From contig NZ_JAHMIN010000025.1 in the NCBI RefSeq assembly GCF_018986435.1, positions 8,409 through 72,408 of the forward strand: 64,000 nt of DNA, written 5' to 3'. Below the pieces are notes generated by a model that ran no database searches, had not been told where the DNA came from, and saw nothing but the letters and a program-made list of their open reading frames with translations. Within the stretch, counting starts at the first letter, position 1, and each line of letters begins with the position of its first letter. The translations under genes were made by a program, and so were the position numbers. The stretch is from Hahella sp. HN01 (GTDB lineage Bacteria; Pseudomonadota; Gammaproteobacteria; Pseudomonadales; Oleiphilaceae). Shown piece after piece: positions 32,199 to 41,718 of this stretch.

Positions 32199-35100
32199 GT
32201 GACTATGGAGTCAGGCATTCATAATTTTCTCGCCCAACTGGCGGCAAGCGATGTGCGCTTGCGACTGGATCAGGGCGCGTTGAAACTGAACGCGCCCGCC
32301 GAACTGCTGCAAGATCCAGTCGTCGCCGGACTGATTGACGAACTGAAGTCCCGCAAGGACGAAGTGATCCGCTTTTTGCAACGACAGAGCCGCGCCGAAG
32401 GCGACACAGTAGCGCCCGCCGGGCGCGAGCAACCGCCGCCTCTGTCATTCGGACAACAGCGCCTGTGGTTCCTCGACCAGCTTGAGGGCGGCGGTCACGG
32501 CTATAACATGCCCACCGCCATGCGCTTGCAGGGTCCGCTGGATGTGGATGCGCTGCGCAAGAGTCTGCGCGCCCTCATGGTGCGCCACGAAGTGCTGCGC
32601 ACGCGCTACCCGGACAGCGAAGCGGTGTTTGTGGAGCCGCTGCCCTGCGTGGAGCTGGCGGAGCTGGATCTGTCCGCCCTGCCCGCGGCGGAACAGGATC
32701 GACGCATCCAGGAGCTGGCGGCGTCAGCGGCGTTCGAACCCTTTAATCTGAAGCTGGGGCCGATACTGCGCATGCAGCTGCTGCGTAAAAGCGCGCAGGA
32801 CCATGTGCTGCTCATCACCCTGCATCATATCGTCACCGACGGCTGGTCCATCGGCGTCATGGTGGAGGAAATCTCCGCCCTGTATAACGCCATATCCCAG
32901 AACCGGCCGCCCGCGTTGCCGGCGCTTCCCATTCAATACGGCGATTACGCGGCGTGGCAACAACGACGCTACGCCCGCGACGCCAGCCCGCCGGAACTGG
33001 ACTGGTGGCTGCCGCGGCTGCTGGGCGCGCCGTTGCGTCTGGAGCTGCCTCTGGATTATCCGCGCCCGCCGGTGCAGAACTTTCATGGCGACGTGGAGCA
33101 TTTCACGATTCCCGCCACCTTGCTGCAACCGCTTAAAGACCTGTGCCGCCGTCACAACCTGACGCTGTACATGGCCACGCTGGCGGCCTTTGGCGTGCTG
33201 ACGGCCCGTCACAGCGGTCAGGACGATCTGCTGATCGGCTCCCCGGTGGCCAATCGCAATCGCCGCGAAGTAGAAGGACTGCTCGGCTATTTCGCCAACA
33301 CCCTGCCCCTGCGGCTGCGTCCCGGCGCTTGCGCCACCACTTCTGAATACCTGGATCAGGTGCGGGATTTCTGCGCGGGCGCCATGGAGCGTCAGGAGCT
33401 TCCCTTTGAAAAACTGGTGGAAGCGCTGCGGCCGGAGCGGGATCTCTCCCATAATCCGCTGGTGCAGGTGATCTTCGCCCTGCAGAACTCGCCACGGCAT
33501 ACGCCGCACCCGGAGCTGAGCCTGCGCGGCCTGCTGATCGAGCCCCTGGCGCTGAAACGCCGCAACGTCAGCGTGGACCTGGAAGTGCATCTGTGGGAGG
33601 TGGATGGCGAGCTGCAAGGTCAGTTCGTCTACAACAGCAGCCTGTTCGAGACCGCCACGATCCGCCGCATGATCGGACACTATCGCAAACTGCTGGCGGA
33701 GCTGCCGAGAGGCCTGAATACGCCGCCGCTGCGTCTGCCCATGTTAAGCGCGGCGGAAACCCAGCAATGGAACGACGCCGCCGCGACGGCAAAAGCGCTG
33801 CCCAGCGACCGCCGCATGACCGACCTGTTGCGGGAAGCGACGCTGGCTCATCCTCATAAAACCGCCGTGGTCTGCGGCGACCAGCGCATCAGCTATCTGG
33901 AGCTGGACCGGCGCGCCACCCTGCTGGCGTTGCAGTTGCAACATCTTGGCGTCGCCCCGGACACGCTGGTGGCGGTCTACCTGGGACGCAGCGTCGACAT
34001 GATCGCGGCGCTGGCGGGCGTGCTGAAATCCGGCGCCGCCTATCTGCCTATTGATCCGGCCAACCCCCGCGACCGCATCGCCCATATGCTCGCCAGCGCT
34101 GGCGCGGCGCTGGTGGTCACCCACTCGGATCTGGCGCTGGATCTGCCTGAGGGCTGCACCCTGGTGCGCCTGGACCGCCTGTTGCGCAATGATCCCGAGT
34201 GCAGCGATCCCCTGCGCCACCTGCATACAGACGACGCGTTGAGCCGCCAGCCCTGCCGTTGCGGCATACCAACGCCGAGCAACCCGGCGCGGCCGGATCA
34301 TCTCGCCTACGCCATTTTCACCTCCGGCTCCACTGGCGCACCCAAAGCCACGCCTATCGAGCACCGTAACGTGCTCAACATGCTGGCGGCGCTGCAACCC
34401 ATCGTGGAATTTTCAGCGGACGACGTATGGACGCTATTCCATTCCTACGCTTTCGACTTTTCCGTGTGGGAGATCTGGGGCTGTCTTTTATATGGCGGCA
34501 CCCTGCTGGTGACCACTGAGGAAGAGCGTCATAACCCCCACGCTCTGGCCCGGCTGCTGCGCAGGGAGAACGCCACTGTGCTGAACCTGACTCCGAGCAA
34601 TATGGAGAAACTGCTGGCGGCGACCCGGGAGGACGACGCATTTCCCTATCAATTACGCGCTTTCTGCTGCGGCGGCGAAGCGTTTCCCGGCCGCTTGGTT
34701 TCGCCGATATTAAAATTCGGCCTGCCGGTATGGAATTTTTACGGCCCGACGGAAGCCACCGTGTGGTCCTCCATTCATCGGGTCACCGGCGCGGACGCAG
34801 AGCTGGCGACGCTGCCTATCGGCGCGCCCCTGGCCAACTATCAACTGTACGTCATCGACTCCTTTGGCGAGCCAGCGCCGGCGGGAGTCGCCGGTGAGCT
34901 GTGCATCGGCGGCGCCGGCGTTACCCGGGGTTATCTGGGTCGGCCGGAGCTTAATGCGGAGCGCTTCGTCAATATGACGCATCCGCTGTGCCGCGGTCGC
35001 GTCTACAAAACCGGCGATCTGGTGAGACGCCGCGCAGACGGCGCTATCGATTATCTGGGACGCAGCGACTTCCAGATCAAACTGCGCGGGTTCCGCATCG

Positions 35101-35759
35101 AGCCGGGAGAAATCGAATCGCTGCTCACCGAGCATGCGCTGGTGAGTCAGGCGGTGGTGTGCAAGCAGTACGCGGAGGACGGCGGCGAATATCTGGCCGC
35201 GTTCCTGGTGCCGCGCCGCGCGCCGGACGATCCAGCCAGCCTGTTCGAGGAACTGCGCATGCTGGCCCGCAGCAAGCTGCCGGAGTACATGGCGCCCACC
35301 AGCTATATGATCCTGTCGGAGCTGCCCCTCAACAGCAACGGCAAGATCGACCGCAAACGTCTGCCCCAGGCCACGCCCAGCCGGGTTTCCTCCGCCGTGT
35401 TCCAGGCGCCCCGCAATCGTCTTGAACAGGAAATCGCCGCGATCTGGCGCGAAGTTCTTGGGCAGGAACGCATCAGTATCTACGACAACTTTTTCGATAT
35501 CGGCGGCTATTCCCTGCTGCTGACGCGAGTTTATGAACGCCTGCTGCGCCTGGAGTTCCGGACGCCGCTGACCGCCTTGTTCAATTATCCCACCATCGCC
35601 CAGCTCGCCGCCCATCTGGCGGACCAAGAAGGCGGCGGTGAGGAGAACGAACGCGCCGCATTGCGGGACAGCGTCGCCCAGCGCGTGGACCGGCAACGAC
35701 AGGCGCGCCGCCGACAGGCCGACGCCCGCGCTGTGAGTCAATCGCTGCCAATCAAGTAA
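32199..35759 (+). CDS. NRPS module C-A-PCP with TubC-type docking domain
   Basis: 1186 residues from the GTG at 32199 (GGGAG 6 nt upstream; ATG 32205 is possible). Residues about 4-60 form a TubC-type N-terminal docking domain (RLRLDQGALKLNAP...LIDELKSRKDEVIRFL), typical of NRPSs receiving from a PKS. C domain about 73-515 with HHIVTDG from 209. A domain about 545-1065; pocket residues from Asp753 read D-F-W-N-C-G-F-V-W-K. The first four fit threonine codes but the rest do not, so substrate assignment is weak. PCP Ser1105 lies in GGYSL, a His-to-Tyr variant. No epimerase. The Arg-rich tail (RQRQARRRQADAR) probably docks to the KS of the next protein. Confidence 0.94.
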   Translation: MTMESGIHNFLAQLAASDVRLRLDQGALKLNAPAELLQDPVVAGLIDELKSRKDEVIRFLQRQSRAEGDTVAPAGREQPPPLSFGQQRLWFLDQLEGGGHGYNMPTAMRLQGPLDVDALRKSLRALMVRHEVLRTRYPDSEAVFVEPLPCVELAELDLSALPAAEQDRRIQELAASAAFEPFNLKLGPILRMQLLRKSAQDHVLLITLHHIVTDGWSIGVMVEEISALYNAISQNRPPALPALPIQYGDYAAWQQRRYARDASPPELDWWLPRLLGAPLRLELPLDYPRPPVQNFHGDVEHFTIPATLLQPLKDLCRRHNLTLYMATLAAFGVLTARHSGQDDLLIGSPVANRNRREVEGLLGYFANTLPLRLRPGACATTSEYLDQVRDFCAGAMERQELPFEKLVEALRPERDLSHNPLVQVIFALQNSPRHTPHPELSLRGLLIEPLALKRRNVSVDLEVHLWEVDGELQGQFVYNSSLFETATIRRMIGHYRKLLAELPRGLNTPPLRLPMLSAAETQQWNDAAATAKALPSDRRMTDLLREATLAHPHKTAVVCGDQRISYLELDRRATLLALQLQHLGVAPDTLVAVYLGRSVDMIAALAGVLKSGAAYLPIDPANPRDRIAHMLASAGAALVVTHSDLALDLPEGCTLVRLDRLLRNDPECSDPLRHLHTDDALSRQPCRCGIPTPSNPARPDHLAYAIFTSGSTGAPKATPIEHRNVLNMLAALQPIVEFSADDVWTLFHSYAFDFSVWEIWGCLLYGGTLLVTTEEERHNPHALARLLRRENATVLNLTPSNMEKLLAATREDDAFPYQLRAFCCGGEAFPGRLVSPILKFGLPVWNFYGPTEATVWSSIHRVTGADAELATLPIGAPLANYQLYVIDSFGEPAPAGVAGELCIGGAGVTRGYLGRPELNAERFVNMTHPLCRGRVYKTGDLVRRRADGAIDYLGRSDFQIKLRGFRIEPGEIESLLTEHALVSQAVVCKQYAEDGGEYLAAFLVPRRAPDDPASLFEELRMLARSKLPEYMAPTSYMILSELPLNSNGKIDRKRLPQATPSRVSSAVFQAPRNRLEQEIAAIWREVLGQERISIYDNFFDIGGYSLLLTRVYERLLRLEFRTPLTALFNYPTIAQLAAHLADQEGGGEENERAALRDSVAQRVDRQRQARRRQADARAVSQSLPIK

Positions 35760-35796
35760 ATGCAAGAACAATAAACGGAAGAAAAAGAATACAACC

Positions 35797-38700
35797 ATGA
35801 AGGACACCCTATCCCAAGACATCCCAGCGGACGCTATCGCCATTGTCGGCATGGCGTGCCGCTTTCCCGGCGCGGACGACATCGAGGGGTTCTGGCGCAA
35901 CCTGCTCGACGGCGTGATCTCCACCACCCGCTTCACCCGTGAACAACTGCTGCAGGCGGGAATTCCCGCCGCGTTGATCGACCACCCGGACTACGTTCCC
36001 ATCAAAGGCGTGGTCAACGATTACGACAAGTTCGACGCCGCTTTCTTCGGTTATACGCCCCGGGAAGCGGAAATGATGGACCCGCAGCATCGGCTGTTTC
36101 TGGAAAGTTGCTGGCGCGCGCTGGAAGACGCCGGCCACACCGGTCAGGGCGAGGAAAACCGCATCGGCGTCTTCGCCGGCGTGGGCATGCCCACCTATAT
36201 CCTGCGCAATATCATTCCGCACCCGCAATACACCGGGCCGGACATGGATTATCAACTGCTGATCGGCAACGACAAGGACTTCGCCGCCACCCGGGTCAGC
36301 TACAAAATGGACCTGAAAGGCCCCAGCTTCAACGTCAACACCGCCTGCTCCACCTCCCTGGTGGCGGTGCATCTTGCCTGCCAGAGTCTGCTGTCCTGCC
36401 AGTGCGATATGGCCCTGGCCGGCGCCTCCACCCTGCGCGTGCCTCAGGAAGAAGGCTATCTGTATCAGGAAGGCGGCATTCCCTCCCCCGACGGCCAATG
36501 CCGCGCCTTTGACGCCGACGCCCAGGGCGTGGTGGGCGGCAGCGGCGTGGGCGTGGTGTTGTTGCGCCGACTGGAGGACGCCCTGGAAGACGGCGATGAT
36601 ATCTATGCGGTGATTCGCGGCAGCGCCATTAACAATGACGGCGCCGATAAAATCGGTTACACCGCGCCCAGCGTGGACGGCGAAGCGGCGGTGATCGCGG
36701 AGGCGCAGGCCCTGGCGGACATCTCTGCGGACACCATCAGCTACGTGGAGGCCCACGGCACCGGGACGCCTCTGGGCGACCCCATCGAAGTGGCGGCGCT
36801 GACCAAAGCCTTCCGGCTGACCACCGCGCGCAAAGGCTTCTGCGCCCTGGGATCGGTGAAAACCAATTTCGGCCATCTGGACACCGCCGCCGGCATGGCC
36901 GGTTTGATCAAGGCCGCCCTGGCGATCAAGCACGGCAAGATTCCCTCCACCCGCCATTTCCAGCGCCCCAATCCAAAGCTGGATCTGGAGAACAGCCCGT
37001 TTTTCGTCAACGCCGACGCCATCGACTGGCCCGCCGATTTACCCCGGCGCGCCGGCGTCAGCTCATTCGGCGTCGGCGGCACCAACTCCCATGTGGTGCT
37101 GGAGCAGGCCCCGGACGCCAATGCCCTTCAGGATTCGGAGGCGGCCCTGCCGCAACTGCTGCTGCTCTCGGCCCGCACGGAAACCGCGCTGAAAAGCGCA
37201 CAGGAACAATTGAGCGGCCATCTGCGAAACCTGCCGCCGCAGGCGCTGCCAGACGTCGCTTTCACGCTGGCCTGCGGCCGTCGACGCCTGGAACGACGCG
37301 CCTATGCAGTCAGCGACGGGGAGGCGACGCTATTCCGCGCAAGCGGAGGTCAAAAAGAGCACGAAGGTGGAAATCAGGAAGAGCGCCCTATCCACCAACT
37401 GGCGTTTCTGCTCACCGGCCAGGGTTCTCAATATGCGGGGATGGCCGGCTCCCTGTATCGTCGCTACGCGTCTTTTCGCCGGGATCTGGATCAATGCGCG
37501 GACCTGCTGCGGCCGTTGCTGAACCGGGATATCCGCTCGCTGCTTTGCGACGACAAGGAAAAAGACCGCGCCCTGACGCCTACCGCTCTGGCGCAACCGC
37601 TGAACTTCGCGCTGGAGTATTCCCTGGCGCGTCTGCTGCAAAGCTGGGGCCTGCAACCCAATGCGTTACTGGGTCACAGTCTGGGCGAATATGTCGCCGC
37701 CTGTCTCGCCGGGGTGTTTACTCTGCCTGACGCCCTGCGCCTGCTCAGCGAACGCGGTCGTTTGATGCAGGACACCGCCGCCGGCGCCATGCTGGTGGTC
37801 TCCCTTGGCGAAGAGGGCGTCATTCCCTATCTGCGCGCCCACGCCGGCGACAAAGGCCAGGGCGAGCGTCTGTCTCTGGCGGCGGTCAACAGCCCGGAAT
37901 GCTGCACCCTGTCCGGCCCGCCGGCGGCGATCGAACAGCTACAGGCGCGCCTGATCGCCGAGGGCGTCACCTGCCAGCGTCTCAACACCAGCGGCGCCTT
38001 CCACTCTCCGGCCATGGAGCCGGTGGCGGCCCCCTTGCGCGAGCTCTTGCGCGGTATGCGCCTGCAGGCGCCGCAGATTCCCATTGTCAGCAACCTGACC
38101 GGCGACCTGCTGCGCCCGGAACAGGCGACGGACCCGGACTACTGGGTGCGCCATATGCTGGAGCCGGTGCGCTTCTCCGCCGGCCTGCAGACATTGCGGC
38201 GGGAAGGCGTGGATGTGTGCGTGGAAGTGGGCGCGGGACGCGCGCTCACCGCCCTGGCTCATCAACAGGGCTGGCGTCACGACGCTTTATCGTTGATTCC
38301 GGCGGCGTCCCGTCGCGAGCATCCAGAGCGACTGCTGCTGGAAACGCTGGGGGAACTCTGGCGTCGCGGCTGCGACCTGGATTGGCGCGCCTATTACGCC
38401 GACGTCATCAATGCCGCCGCGCCGGAGACCCGCCGTCGCTACCAGCGTCTGCACTTGCCGGGCTACTCCTTCGCCCGGCAGCGCCATTGGATAGATCCTC
38501 CCAGCGGTCAGACGGCCGCGCCGAGCGCCCGTATCCATCAGGCGGAGCCGCCGTTACAGGACTGGTTCTATGCGCCGTCATGGCGGCGTCTGCCCATGAC
38601 CGCCGACCTCTCAGGTCAGCCGTCTCCTGCTATGCCAGATACAGACAAGTCAGATACAGACGCCAAGCCCCGTCACTGGCTGGTGTTGGTGGACGACGCC

Positions 38701-41700
38701 TCGCTCGCCCAAGGCTTGCGGGCGGAAATTGAGCGTCGCGGCGACAGTATGACTCAGGTGCGCTCAACCTATGCGCCTCAAGATTCACACCCGGCGAACG
38801 CACTCCATATAGATCCCGCTAAGGAAGAAGATTTCCAGGTTCTGTTCGCGCAATTGCAGGCGGACAACCAGATCCCGGATGTCGTGTTGCACGCCTGGGC
38901 CTACGCGCCCCACATCGACGCCACAAACACCACAAACACCACAAACGCCACCAACGAACAGCAACGCAGCGAGAAACTGCTGAATCTGGGGTACAGCAGT
39001 CTGATCCGGCTGATCCAGCAGTTCGATAACCTGACTGCGCCTATGCCCATGCTGTGCGCCGTCACCGCCACGGCGCAAACGGTGCTCGGAGATGAAACCA
39101 TTACGCCGGAGCTGGCGGCGGTCATGGGGCCGATCAAGGTCGCGCCCTTGGAATACACCGACCTGCGCAGCCTGTGCATTGACGTTATCCCGCCGCAATC
39201 ACAAACCCAGCAGGACGCGCTCTGTCGCGACCTGATCGATCTCGCCCAGCGCCCCAGCGATGAACCCTTGCTGGCGTTGCGCGGCCTGGATCTGACGCAA
39301 CCGCCCCGCCATCACCGCTGGGTCTGCGAATTCACGCCCACGCCCACCGCGGCGGTCAGCGACCCACAGCAATTACCCTTGCGTGATGACGGCGTGTACC
39401 TGATCACCGGCGGATTGGGCGGCATCGGCCTGCAACTGGCGGAATGCGTTGCGCAACAATGCCGCGCCAAGCTGATTCTGGCCGGTCGTCAGCCCGCTCC
39501 CGCCTGGAGCGAAGACGCCGACGCCAACCAGGGCGGCCTCATCAAGCAGTTGCCTGAGCCCAAGCGCATCGCCGCCATGGAAAGCGAGCTGAAGGACGAA
39601 CTGGGGATTCAGACTGTCGACGCCCATCCGGGCCTGCGCAGCGATCTGCACGGCCTGTGCTCCGCCTATCTGGGCCAGTTTATCGCCGCCCTGTGGCGGG
39701 ACCATCTGGGCGAGACAGACGTCGTCAGCGTGGACGAATTCATCCAGGTCTGCGGTCTGGACGCCCGCTTCGACAAGTTCTTCCGCTGGATGTTCGCCAT
39801 TCTGGCTGAAGACGGGTTGCTGCAACTGGACAGCGAGCAATTGCGCCGCCTGCCCGCGCTGCAGCAACTGCCTGACACCGCCGCCCTGCGCGAGGAAGTC
39901 AGTCAGCGACATCCGGGCTTCGCACCCATGCTGGCGTTTCTGGATCACTGCATCAGCCACTATCGCCCCGCGCTCACCGGCGAAATCGACGCCATCAGCG
40001 TGCTGTATCCCTCCGGTCAGGGGGACAAGCTGCAGAAAGCGGCGGCGGAAACCGTGGAGCATACGCATCACCGTCTGTACGGCCTGTTACTGCAACGCCT
40101 GCTGCGGGAACTGCATCAGGCCCGAGCGTCGCAGCCTGACGCCAAACCCTTGCGAATTCTGGAGATCGGCGCCGGGGCCGGCATCCTTACCGACTGGATC
40201 GCCCCCGCGCTGCGTGAAGCGAACGTGGAGTACTGGTTCACCGATATCGGCCGCAGCTTCGTGATGGCGGCGGAAGAACGCTTTCAGCAAGATCCCGATC
40301 TGGCGGGCAAAATGCGTTTCGCCAAATTCGACGCCTCGCTGCCGCCGGAGAAACAGGGGCTGGACCCGCACAGTTTCGATCTGGTGATAGAACTGGACGC
40401 GGTGCACGCCACGGCGGACCTGCCCGCCACCATGCGCCAGACCCAACGTCTGCTGGCCCCCGGAGGCCTGCTGTGCCTGCTGGAGTCCACCCACACTGAG
40501 CGCTGGACCAACATGGCCTATGGGCTGGCGGCGGGATGGTGGTATTTCGCCGACGGCCTGCGGGAGAACTGTCCGCTCCTGTCCCTGCCGCAGTGGCGTG
40601 CGTTGCTGGAAGAGCTGGGCTATCAGAACGTGCGCGCTTTCCCCGGCGCAGATATGCGGCCGGAAGAAGTCGACTGCGGCCTGATACTGGCCGCCGCTGG
40701 CGACGCCGACGTGGCGGAGCCGTTCGCCCTGGTCAGCCCCGACGCGGAACGGAGCGCCCGCGACCGCAGCGCAAAACTGCGCCGACTGCGCAGCCTCGGC
40801 GCCCAGGTGATGACCTTGCAGACGGACATTGCCGACCTGGCGGCGCTACAGGAACAACTGGCGCAGGCGCAACAACGCTTCGGCCCCATCAACGGTCTGA
40901 TTCATTGCGCGGCCTCCGAAAACCGCGGCCCCATTCAGCTCAAACAACCTGATCCCGGCGCGGGCGAGTTCGCCGCCAAGGCTCACGGCGTGCGCAATCT
41001 GCTGGCGACCTTGGCGGTCAAAGAGCTGGATTTTGTAGCGCTGTCCTCCTCCACCAGCGCCGTGGCTCCCGGGGTCGGCGACGCCGAATACTGCGCCTCC
41101 AACTCCTGCGTGGACGCCTTCGCCCATCAACTCCGCAGCCAGGGCGTAGCGGCCTTGTCCATCAACTGGGAACGCTGGCGGCATGTGGGCATGGCCTGCG
41201 CCTATGAAGCGCTGTATCGCCAGAAAACCGGCCAGGACCCGGAGGGCGGCATGGACCCCGCCACCGGCGCCGACGCCTTCCTGCGCATGCTGTCCCAACG
41301 CGGCCTCAGTCAGGTGCTGATGTCCCGCCGCCATATCGACGTTCTGTTGCAGGACTCCCGCAACGTCAACCTGCAGCGCATCGTCGAGCAGAGCCGACTC
41401 AGCAACGCGGCTCAGGACGAGCAAGCCGGCGCCGATGCGCCCGCCACCGAGCTGGAACGGGACATCGCCGCCATCTGGCGCGAGGTGCTGGGAGTCAATC
41501 TGGTGGGACGACACGACAATTTCCATGATCTGGGCGGCGACAGCCTCATCGCCATCAAGATGGCGTCGCGGCTGAAAAGCCGGTTCTCGCCCGATATCAG
41601 CATGCAGGCCCTGTTCGACTACCCCAGCGTGGCCGCCTTCGCTGAATGGCTGCAGCGCGCCTGTCCGGAAGCCGTGGACACGGACCTGTCGGAAGAAATG

Positions 41701-41718
41701 GATGAAGGGGTGCTGTGA
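35797..41718 (+). CDS. PKS module KS-AT-KR(MT insert)-ACP
   Basis: 1973 residues. KS about 13-435 with Cys184 (TACSTS), HGTGT and KTNFGH. AT about 525-835 with Ser628 (GHSLGEY) and GAFH in place of HAFH; the catalytic His is kept, malonyl likely. The KR begins with TGGLGGIG at about 1204, reaches KRIAAMESEL, and is interrupted by about 400 residues carrying a SAM-dependent methyltransferase (ILEIGAGAGIL from 1454). It then resumes with RSAKLRRLRSLGAQV and ends with Ser1751/1752 and Tyr1765 (EYCASNS). ACP Ser1916 (GGDSL). Predicted to extend the previous aminoacyl unit by two carbons, with reduction and methylation (C- or O- unresolved). The acidic tail (EEMDEGVL) matches a TubC-type partner downstream. 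Stop and next ATG overlap. Confidence 0.94.
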   Translation: MKDTLSQDIPADAIAIVGMACRFPGADDIEGFWRNLLDGVISTTRFTREQLLQAGIPAALIDHPDYVPIKGVVNDYDKFDAAFFGYTPREAEMMDPQHRLFLESCWRALEDAGHTGQGEENRIGVFAGVGMPTYILRNIIPHPQYTGPDMDYQLLIGNDKDFAATRVSYKMDLKGPSFNVNTACSTSLVAVHLACQSLLSCQCDMALAGASTLRVPQEEGYLYQEGGIPSPDGQCRAFDADAQGVVGGSGVGVVLLRRLEDALEDGDDIYAVIRGSAINNDGADKIGYTAPSVDGEAAVIAEAQALADISADTISYVEAHGTGTPLGDPIEVAALTKAFRLTTARKGFCALGSVKTNFGHLDTAAGMAGLIKAALAIKHGKIPSTRHFQRPNPKLDLENSPFFVNADAIDWPADLPRRAGVSSFGVGGTNSHVVLEQAPDANALQDSEAALPQLLLLSARTETALKSAQEQLSGHLRNLPPQALPDVAFTLACGRRRLERRAYAVSDGEATLFRASGGQKEHEGGNQEERPIHQLAFLLTGQGSQYAGMAGSLYRRYASFRRDLDQCADLLRPLLNRDIRSLLCDDKEKDRALTPTALAQPLNFALEYSLARLLQSWGLQPNALLGHSLGEYVAACLAGVFTLPDALRLLSERGRLMQDTAAGAMLVVSLGEEGVIPYLRAHAGDKGQGERLSLAAVNSPECCTLSGPPAAIEQLQARLIAEGVTCQRLNTSGAFHSPAMEPVAAPLRELLRGMRLQAPQIPIVSNLTGDLLRPEQATDPDYWVRHMLEPVRFSAGLQTLRREGVDVCVEVGAGRALTALAHQQGWRHDALSLIPAASRREHPERLLLETLGELWRRGCDLDWRAYYADVINAAAPETRRRYQRLHLPGYSFARQRHWIDPPSGQTAAPSARIHQAEPPLQDWFYAPSWRRLPMTADLSGQPSPAMPDTDKSDTDAKPRHWLVLVDDASLAQGLRAEIERRGDSMTQVRSTYAPQDSHPANALHIDPAKEEDFQVLFAQLQADNQIPDVVLHAWAYAPHIDATNTTNTTNATNEQQRSEKLLNLGYSSLIRLIQQFDNLTAPMPMLCAVTATAQTVLGDETITPELAAVMGPIKVAPLEYTDLRSLCIDVIPPQSQTQQDALCRDLIDLAQRPSDEPLLALRGLDLTQPPRHHRWVCEFTPTPTAAVSDPQQLPLRDDGVYLITGGLGGIGLQLAECVAQQCRAKLILAGRQPAPAWSEDADANQGGLIKQLPEPKRIAAMESELKDELGIQTVDAHPGLRSDLHGLCSAYLGQFIAALWRDHLGETDVVSVDEFIQVCGLDARFDKFFRWMFAILAEDGLLQLDSEQLRRLPALQQLPDTAALREEVSQRHPGFAPMLAFLDHCISHYRPALTGEIDAISVLYPSGQGDKLQKAAAETVEHTHHRLYGLLLQRLLRELHQARASQPDAKPLRILEIGAGAGILTDWIAPALREANVEYWFTDIGRSFVMAAEERFQQDPDLAGKMRFAKFDASLPPEKQGLDPHSFDLVIELDAVHATADLPATMRQTQRLLAPGGLLCLLESTHTERWTNMAYGLAAGWWYFADGLRENCPLLSLPQWRALLEELGYQNVRAFPGADMRPEEVDCGLILAAAGDADVAEPFALVSPDAERSARDRSAKLRRLRSLGAQVMTLQTDIADLAALQEQLAQAQQRFGPINGLIHCAASENRGPIQLKQPDPGAGEFAAKAHGVRNLLATLAVKELDFVALSSSTSAVAPGVGDAEYCASNSCVDAFAHQLRSQGVAALSINWERWRHVGMACAYEALYRQKTGQDPEGGMDPATGADAFLRMLSQRGLSQVLMSRRHIDVLLQDSRNVNLQRIVEQSRLSNAAQDEQAGADAPATELERDIAAIWREVLGVNLVGRHDNFHDLGGDSLIAIKMASRLKSRFSPDISMQALFDYPSVAAFAEWLQRACPEAVDTDLSEEMDEGVL

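Noticed and set aside
37990-38015. Inactive or methylmalonyl-specific AT because HAFH is GAFH
   Set aside because: The last, catalytic His is kept and SGAFHSP-type motifs occur in malonyl-specific FabD and PKS ATs.
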